This document shows positions 59,901 through 64,000 of a stretch of DNA of 64,000 bases, in pieces. The translations under genes and the position numbers were made by a program. Positions within the stretch are counted from its first letter, which is position 1. Every line of letters begins with the position of its first letter. The notes beneath the pieces are model-generated. The model was not told the DNA's origin. It saw only the letters and a program-made list of their open reading frames with translations, and did no database searches. The stretch comes from Lacinutrix sp. Bg11-31 (GTDB lineage: Bacteria; Bacteroidota; Bacteroidia; Flavobacteriales; Flavobacteriaceae): contig NZ_CP025118.1 in assembly GCF_002831665.1 (NCBI RefSeq), positions 3,100,001 through 3,164,000 of the forward strand, written 5' to 3'.

Positions 59901-61499
59901 ATGGAACACACACTTTTAAAATTACCTAAAATTACTTTCTCTAGAGATGTAAATAATTACTATCCAGAAATACTTACAGATGAAGCTTTAAGCTTTATTA
60001 CGGCACTTCATGAAAAGTTTAATGTACAGCGTTTAGCTTTACTATCAAGAAGAGAGGAACAACAAAAGATTTTTGATCAAGGTAAGTTTCCAGAATTTCC
60101 ACGTGAAACTAAAGACATTAGAGATGGCGAATGGAAAGCGGGTAATATACCACATGATTTACAAGATAGACGTGTAGAAATTACTGGTCCAGTTAACAGA
60201 AAAATGATTATTAATGCTCTAAATTCTGGAGCCAAAACGTTTATGGCAGACTTAGAAGATAGTAATGCTCCAACTTGGAAAAACACTATTGAAGGCCAGC
60301 AGAATTTAATAGACGCTAACAACAAAACTATTTCTTTAACAGATGCTAAAAGGAATAAATCTTATAAATTAAATTCTGAAACTGCGGTTTTGCTGGTAAG
60401 ACCTAGAGGGTTACATTTAAACGAAAGACATGTCTTAATAAAAGACGAAGAAACCTCTGGTAGTTTAGTAGATTTTGGATTGTATGTTTTCCATAATACA
60501 AAAACCTTATTAGAAAATAATACTGCTCCATATTTTTACCTTCCTAAGCTTGAACATTATTTAGAAGCACGTTGGTGGAACGAAGTTTTTACATTCGCTC
60601 AAGAGTATTTAAAAGTACCTCAAGGCACTTTTAAAGCAACTGTTTTGGTTGAGACTATTACTGCTAGTTTTCAGTTAGATGAAATTATCTACGAGCTTAA
60701 AGAACATATTGTTGGTTTAAATTGTGGTCGTTGGGATTATATTTTCTCTTACATTAAAAAATTTAGAAATCATCAAAACTTTGTGGTACCAAATCGCGAT
60801 CAAGTAACGATGACGACTCCTTTTATGGATGCCTATTCTAAGCTAGTAATACAACGCTGTCATAAAAGAGGTATTCTTGCAATTGGCGGAATGGCTGCGC
60901 AAATTCCTATTAAAGGTGACGAATATGCAAATATTTCAGCATTAGAAAAAGTAAGAAAGGATAAAGAGCGTGAAGTGATAAATGGACATGATGGTACTTG
61001 GGTTGCGCACCCTGCTTTGGTTGAAGTAGCAATGTCTGAATTTAACAAACACATGCCAACACCAAACCAACTACATGTAACACGTGACGATATTAATGTA
61101 ACTGAAAAGGATTTAGTAGAAATCCCTAAAGGAACAGTCTCTGAAGCAGGAATTAGAAAAAACATTAATGTTGGTATTTTATATACAGAAGCCTGGCTAA
61201 GAGGCCATGGAGCTGTAGCACTTTACAATTTAATGGAAGATGCTGCTACTGCAGAAATATCGCGAACACAAGTTTGGCAATGGTTAAAAAATGAAGTTAC
61301 ACTTGAGGATGGTCGCCAATTCAATATGGAATTATATGTCGAGTTAATAAACGATGAAGTAGAAAAAATACTAAAAGAAGTTGGAGAAAATGCTATTAAA
61401 AACACCAAATTTAAATTGGCAATAGAGCTTTTTGATAATCTAGTATTATCAGAAAAATTTGAAGAGTTTTTAACGCTTCCCGCTTACCAATATATATAA
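59901..61499 (+). CDS. aceB: Malate synthase A
   Basis: 532 residues, full length. TIM-barrel active-site signatures: LNCGRWDYIFSYIKKF near 275, TFMADLEDSNAPTW near 115 and NGHDGTWVAHPALVEV near 360. Condenses glyoxylate with acetyl-CoA to malate. First gene of the glyoxylate operon (then aceA), divergent from its probable regulator. Confidence 0.96.
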   Translation: MEHTLLKLPKITFSRDVNNYYPEILTDEALSFITALHEKFNVQRLALLSRREEQQKIFDQGKFPEFPRETKDIRDGEWKAGNIPHDLQDRRVEITGPVNRKMIINALNSGAKTFMADLEDSNAPTWKNTIEGQQNLIDANNKTISLTDAKRNKSYKLNSETAVLLVRPRGLHLNERHVLIKDEETSGSLVDFGLYVFHNTKTLLENNTAPYFYLPKLEHYLEARWWNEVFTFAQEYLKVPQGTFKATVLVETITASFQLDEIIYELKEHIVGLNCGRWDYIFSYIKKFRNHQNFVVPNRDQVTMTTPFMDAYSKLVIQRCHKRGILAIGGMAAQIPIKGDEYANISALEKVRKDKEREVINGHDGTWVAHPALVEVAMSEFNKHMPTPNQLHVTRDDINVTEKDLVEIPKGTVSEAGIRKNINVGILYTEAWLRGHGAVALYNLMEDAATAEISRTQVWQWLKNEVTLEDGRQFNMELYVELINDEVEKILKEVGENAIKNTKFKLAIELFDNLVLSEKFEEFLTLPAYQYI

Positions 61500-61505
61500 A
61501 AAAAT

Positions 61506-61536
61506 GTCTCGCAACTACTGGAATAGTATGCGAGAC
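61506..61536 (+). other. Intercistronic hairpin between aceB and aceA
   Basis: GTCTCGCA pairs with TGCGAGAC, with an inner TACT/AGTA pairing. No T-run follows, so it is more likely an RNA-processing or stability element than a terminator. Confidence 0.55.
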
Positions 61537-61583
61537 TACATTATCAAAATCTAGAAAAATCTTAATAAGTAAAAAACAAAATT

Positions 61584-63209
61584 ATGAAAAATTTAGCACA
61601 AAGCAATTATAGTTCTGCACTAGAAACAGTAAGAAACCTTAAAGCAAAATATGGTAATACTTGGAATGCAATAAGCCCAGAAAGTGCGGCAAGAATGGTG
61701 ACACAAAATCGTTTTAAAACTGGTTTAGATATCGCTAAATATACTGCTGGTATCATGAGAGAAGATATGGCCGCATACGATGCAGACGCATCTAACTATA
61801 CACAATCTCTAGGTTGCTGGCATGGTTTTGTGGCTCAGCAAAAAATGATTGCTGTTAAAAAGCACCACAAAACTACAAGCAAAAGGTATTTATATCTTTC
61901 TGGTTGGATGGTTGCTGCGTTACGTTCGGAATTTGGACCATTGCCAGATCAATCTATGCACGAAAAAACTGCTGTACCAAGTTTAATAGCCGAGATTTAT
62001 GATTTTTTACGTCAGGCTGATGCAATAGAGTTAAACGATTTATTTAAGAGATTAGAAAAAGGTGAAGATGTACAATATAAGATAGATAACTTCGAAACGC
62101 ATATCGTTCCAATTATAGCAGATATTGACGCTGGTTTTGGTAATGAAGAAGCTACTTATTTATTAACTAAAAAAATGATTGAGGCTGGAGCTTGTGCAAT
62201 TCAGATAGAAAATCAAGTATCCGATGCTAAGCAATGTGGACATCAAGATGGTAAAGTAACAGTGCCACACGAAGATTTTATAGCAAAATTAAATGCTATT
62301 AGATATGCCTTTTTAGAATTAGGAGTAGATGAAGGAATTATAGTTGCTAGAACAGATTCTGAAGGCGCTGGTTTAACACAAAAATTACCAGTTAGTCAAG
62401 AGCCTGGAGATTTAGCGTCTCAATATTTAGCTTTTATTGAAGCTGAAGAAATAGCGATTACAGATGCAAAGGAAGATGATGTTTTACTAAAAAGAGATGG
62501 TAAATTAGTACGTCCTGTAAGATTACCAAATGGTTTATATAAATTTAAAGACGGTTCTAATATAGATCGAGTTGTTTTAGATTGTGTTACTAGTCTTCAA
62601 CATGGCGCAGATTTATTATGGATAGAAACACCAACACCAAACGTAAAGCAAATTGCAAATATGGTAAACAGAGTAAAAGAAGTAATACCAAATGCTAAAT
62701 TGGTTTACAACAACTCACCATCTTTTAACTGGACATTAAATTTCCGTAATCAAGCTTACGAAGAAATGCTTGCTGAAGGAGAAAACATGACAGCTTACGA
62801 TAGAAATAATTTAATGGATTCTGAATATGATGGATCGGAATTATGCTTTCGTGCAGATGAAAAAATTAAAACGTTCCAAAAGGATGGTGCAAGAGAAGCT
62901 GGTATTTTTCACCATTTAATAACATTGCCAACATACCACACAACTGCATTACATATGCATGATTTAACCGAAGGTTATTTTGGAGACGAAGGCATGTTAG
63001 CTTACGTAAAAGGAGTGCAAAGACAGGAAATTAGAAAAGGAGTGTCTTGTGTTAAACACCAAAGAATGGCAGGTTCAGATCTTGGAGATGATCATAAATC
63101 ATTCTTTGCTGGAGATAAAGCTTTAAAAGCTGGAGGAGAAAACAATACTTCTAATCAGTTTGAAGCTAAAATAAAAACACCAATAAGAGAGCTTGCTTTA
63201 GATAAATAA
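61584..63209 (+). CDS. aceA: Isocitrate lyase
   Basis: 541 residues. The catalytic signature is in SDAKQCGHQDGKVTVPHEDF near 210 (family consensus KKCGH, here KQCGH). The substrate-binding IVPIIADIDAGFGNEEATYLL precedes it, and IVARTDSEGAGLTQK follows. It belongs to the longer isocitrate lyase class (about 530-550 residues), also common in Bacteroidetes. Splits isocitrate to succinate and glyoxylate. 84 bp after aceB, probably one transcript. Confidence 0.95.
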   Translation: MKNLAQSNYSSALETVRNLKAKYGNTWNAISPESAARMVTQNRFKTGLDIAKYTAGIMREDMAAYDADASNYTQSLGCWHGFVAQQKMIAVKKHHKTTSKRYLYLSGWMVAALRSEFGPLPDQSMHEKTAVPSLIAEIYDFLRQADAIELNDLFKRLEKGEDVQYKIDNFETHIVPIIADIDAGFGNEEATYLLTKKMIEAGACAIQIENQVSDAKQCGHQDGKVTVPHEDFIAKLNAIRYAFLELGVDEGIIVARTDSEGAGLTQKLPVSQEPGDLASQYLAFIEAEEIAITDAKEDDVLLKRDGKLVRPVRLPNGLYKFKDGSNIDRVVLDCVTSLQHGADLLWIETPTPNVKQIANMVNRVKEVIPNAKLVYNNSPSFNWTLNFRNQAYEEMLAEGENMTAYDRNNLMDSEYDGSELCFRADEKIKTFQKDGAREAGIFHHLITLPTYHTTALHMHDLTEGYFGDEGMLAYVKGVQRQEIRKGVSCVKHQRMAGSDLGDDHKSFFAGDKALKAGGENNTSNQFEAKIKTPIRELALDK

Positions 63210-63227
63210 TATTTTATTATATATTAT

Positions 63228-63262
63228 AAAAAGGCAACATGTTTGCGTGTTGCCTTTTTAAT
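63228..63262 (+). terminator. Terminator of the aceBA operon
   Basis: AAAAAGGCAACA (63228-63239) with TGTTGCCTTTTT (63248-63259), T-run. Confidence 0.9.
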
Positions 63263-63316
63263 TTTAAAAGCACACTTACAAAAAAGGGCAGCTTAGCTAA
63301 CTAAAATAAAAAACAA

Positions 63317-64000
63317 ATGAAAGGAAGAAAGCTATTAATGATTCCTGGTCCTATTGAATTTGAACCAGACGTATTACACGCAATGAGCATAGCAACTACT
63401 AGTCATGTAGCTCCCAATTTCATAGAAGTTTTTGGTAACAGCTTAGAGCTTATGAGAACAGTATGGAAATCTCCAAAAGGACAACCGTTTATTGTTGCAG
63501 GTACTGGCACGCTGGCTATGGATATGGCAGCAGCCAATCTTATAGAACAAGAAGATAATGTATTGGTAATTTCATCAGGATATTTTGGCAAACGTTTTAA
63601 CGATATTTTAGAGCGTTATGGAGCAAATACAACTATTTTAGAAGCGCCAATTGGTGAGGTTGTAAGTCTTGAAACTATAGAGAAAGAACTAAAATCGAAA
63701 CAATATAAAGCGTTAACTATTACACATGTGGATACTTCTACAGGGATTTTAGTAGATCCAAAACCGATAGCGCAATTAGCAAAAAAATACAATACGATAA
63801 GTATTTTAGATGGCGTATGCTCTGTTGCTGGTGAAGTAATAAACCAAGACGAATGGGAACTAGATATTGTATTAACGGCCTCTCAAAAAGCTATTGGTGT
63901 TCCACCAGGTCTTGCGCTTTTAATGGCATCGGAAAAAGCAATGAAAGTTTGGAAAAATAGAAAAACGCCTGTACCTAATTATTATGCAGACTGGAGTAAT
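63317..64000 (+). CDS. Alanine--glyoxylate aminotransferase family protein (partial, 3' end beyond the window)
   Basis: 228 codons visible from the ATG at 63317, open at the window edge. Class V PLP aminotransferase: MIPGPIEFEPDVL at the N-terminus, VAGTGTLAMDMAAANL, HVDTSTGILVDPKPI, the Asp of SILDGVCSVAGE (PLP ring contact), and PLP Lys191 in LTASQKAIGVPPGLAL. By likeness it is an alanine- or serine-glyoxylate or 2-aminoethylphosphonate-type enzyme. Its place after aceB and aceA supports glyoxylate as acceptor, giving glycine. It has a terminator before it, so its own promoter. Confidence 0.85.
   Translation, partial: MKGRKLLMIPGPIEFEPDVLHAMSIATTSHVAPNFIEVFGNSLELMRTVWKSPKGQPFIVAGTGTLAMDMAAANLIEQEDNVLVISSGYFGKRFNDILERYGANTTILEAPIGEVVSLETIEKELKSKQYKALTITHVDTSTGILVDPKPIAQLAKKYNTISILDGVCSVAGEVINQDEWELDIVLTASQKAIGVPPGLALLMASEKAMKVWKNRKTPVPNYYADWSN

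Overview
The window looks like chromosome of a marine-type Flavobacteriaceae bacterium (Bacteroidota). It is AT-rich and promoters carry the Bacteroidetes -7 box TAnnTTTG. Secreted proteins include a type IX (por) C-terminal sorting tail. The gene set is typical of the family: bL21 with a C-terminal extension, bacterial geranylgeranylglyceryl-phosphate synthase, DUF4301, DUF3127, DUF3098, a TonB receptor and paired ExbD proteins. No tRNA, rRNA, CRISPR array, transposase or integrase was seen.

Layout. 0-10.5 kb: yraN, a nucleoside-sugar-type dehydrogenase, a metal-binding lipoprotein, an EamA exporter, an active/inactive M16 peptidase pair, rplU-rpmA, a DinB-like protein and ahcY. 10.5-17.8 kb: PPTase, GGGP synthase, then a vitamin-salvage run (MTH1187-type thiamine-binding protein, PnuC/PnuT transporter, NadR-like kinase), DUF4301, ArfB, and a TPP riboswitch in front of a TonB-dependent receptor. 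18-29 kb: housekeeping genes (greA, HIT, histidine kinase, flavin reductase, aat, tag, thioredoxin-like, TonB-like, truB-uppP-DUF3098-ftsX). 29.4-34.9 kb: leuS, a BamE-like protein, a probable pseudogene, a YugP-type zinc peptidase and a BI-1 protein.

34.9-41.9 kb is a 7-kb block bounded by a 251-bp direct repeat of the 3' end of the BI-1 gene (one mismatch). It holds gene remnants, a type IX-secreted BNR protein and a 7TM histidine kinase/LytTR pair. 41.9-43.0 kb carries three tandem, similar sRNA-like units, each with the palindrome TACGTAGTTCTACGTA in front of a promoter-like box and ending in a terminator hairpin. 43.0-52.0 kb is a proteolysis/signalling locus: PKD outer-membrane protein, membrane-anchored CHAT (caspase-like) protease, retropepsin-like protease, LuxR-type response regulator, two exported proteins, and an ECF-type sigma factor with a TPR anti-sigma-like partner. 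Two genes here share a promoter-like motif, GGGTAACAA-N16-ATATAA. Together the tandem units and this locus are the best candidate for an undescribed system.

52-64 kb: tatD, asparaginase, an ExbB/ExbD/ExbD operon with a beta-barrel protein, a PAP2-like membrane protein, and a glyoxylate locus (RamB/PrpR-like regulator divergent from aceB, aceA and a partial alanine-glyoxylate aminotransferase) with three GCGAA sites spaced exactly 17 bp apart. Dispersed palindromic repeats lie in many intergenic gaps, and two repeat fragments sit in frame inside leuS and truB. All calls come from reading the sequence; no database search was run.
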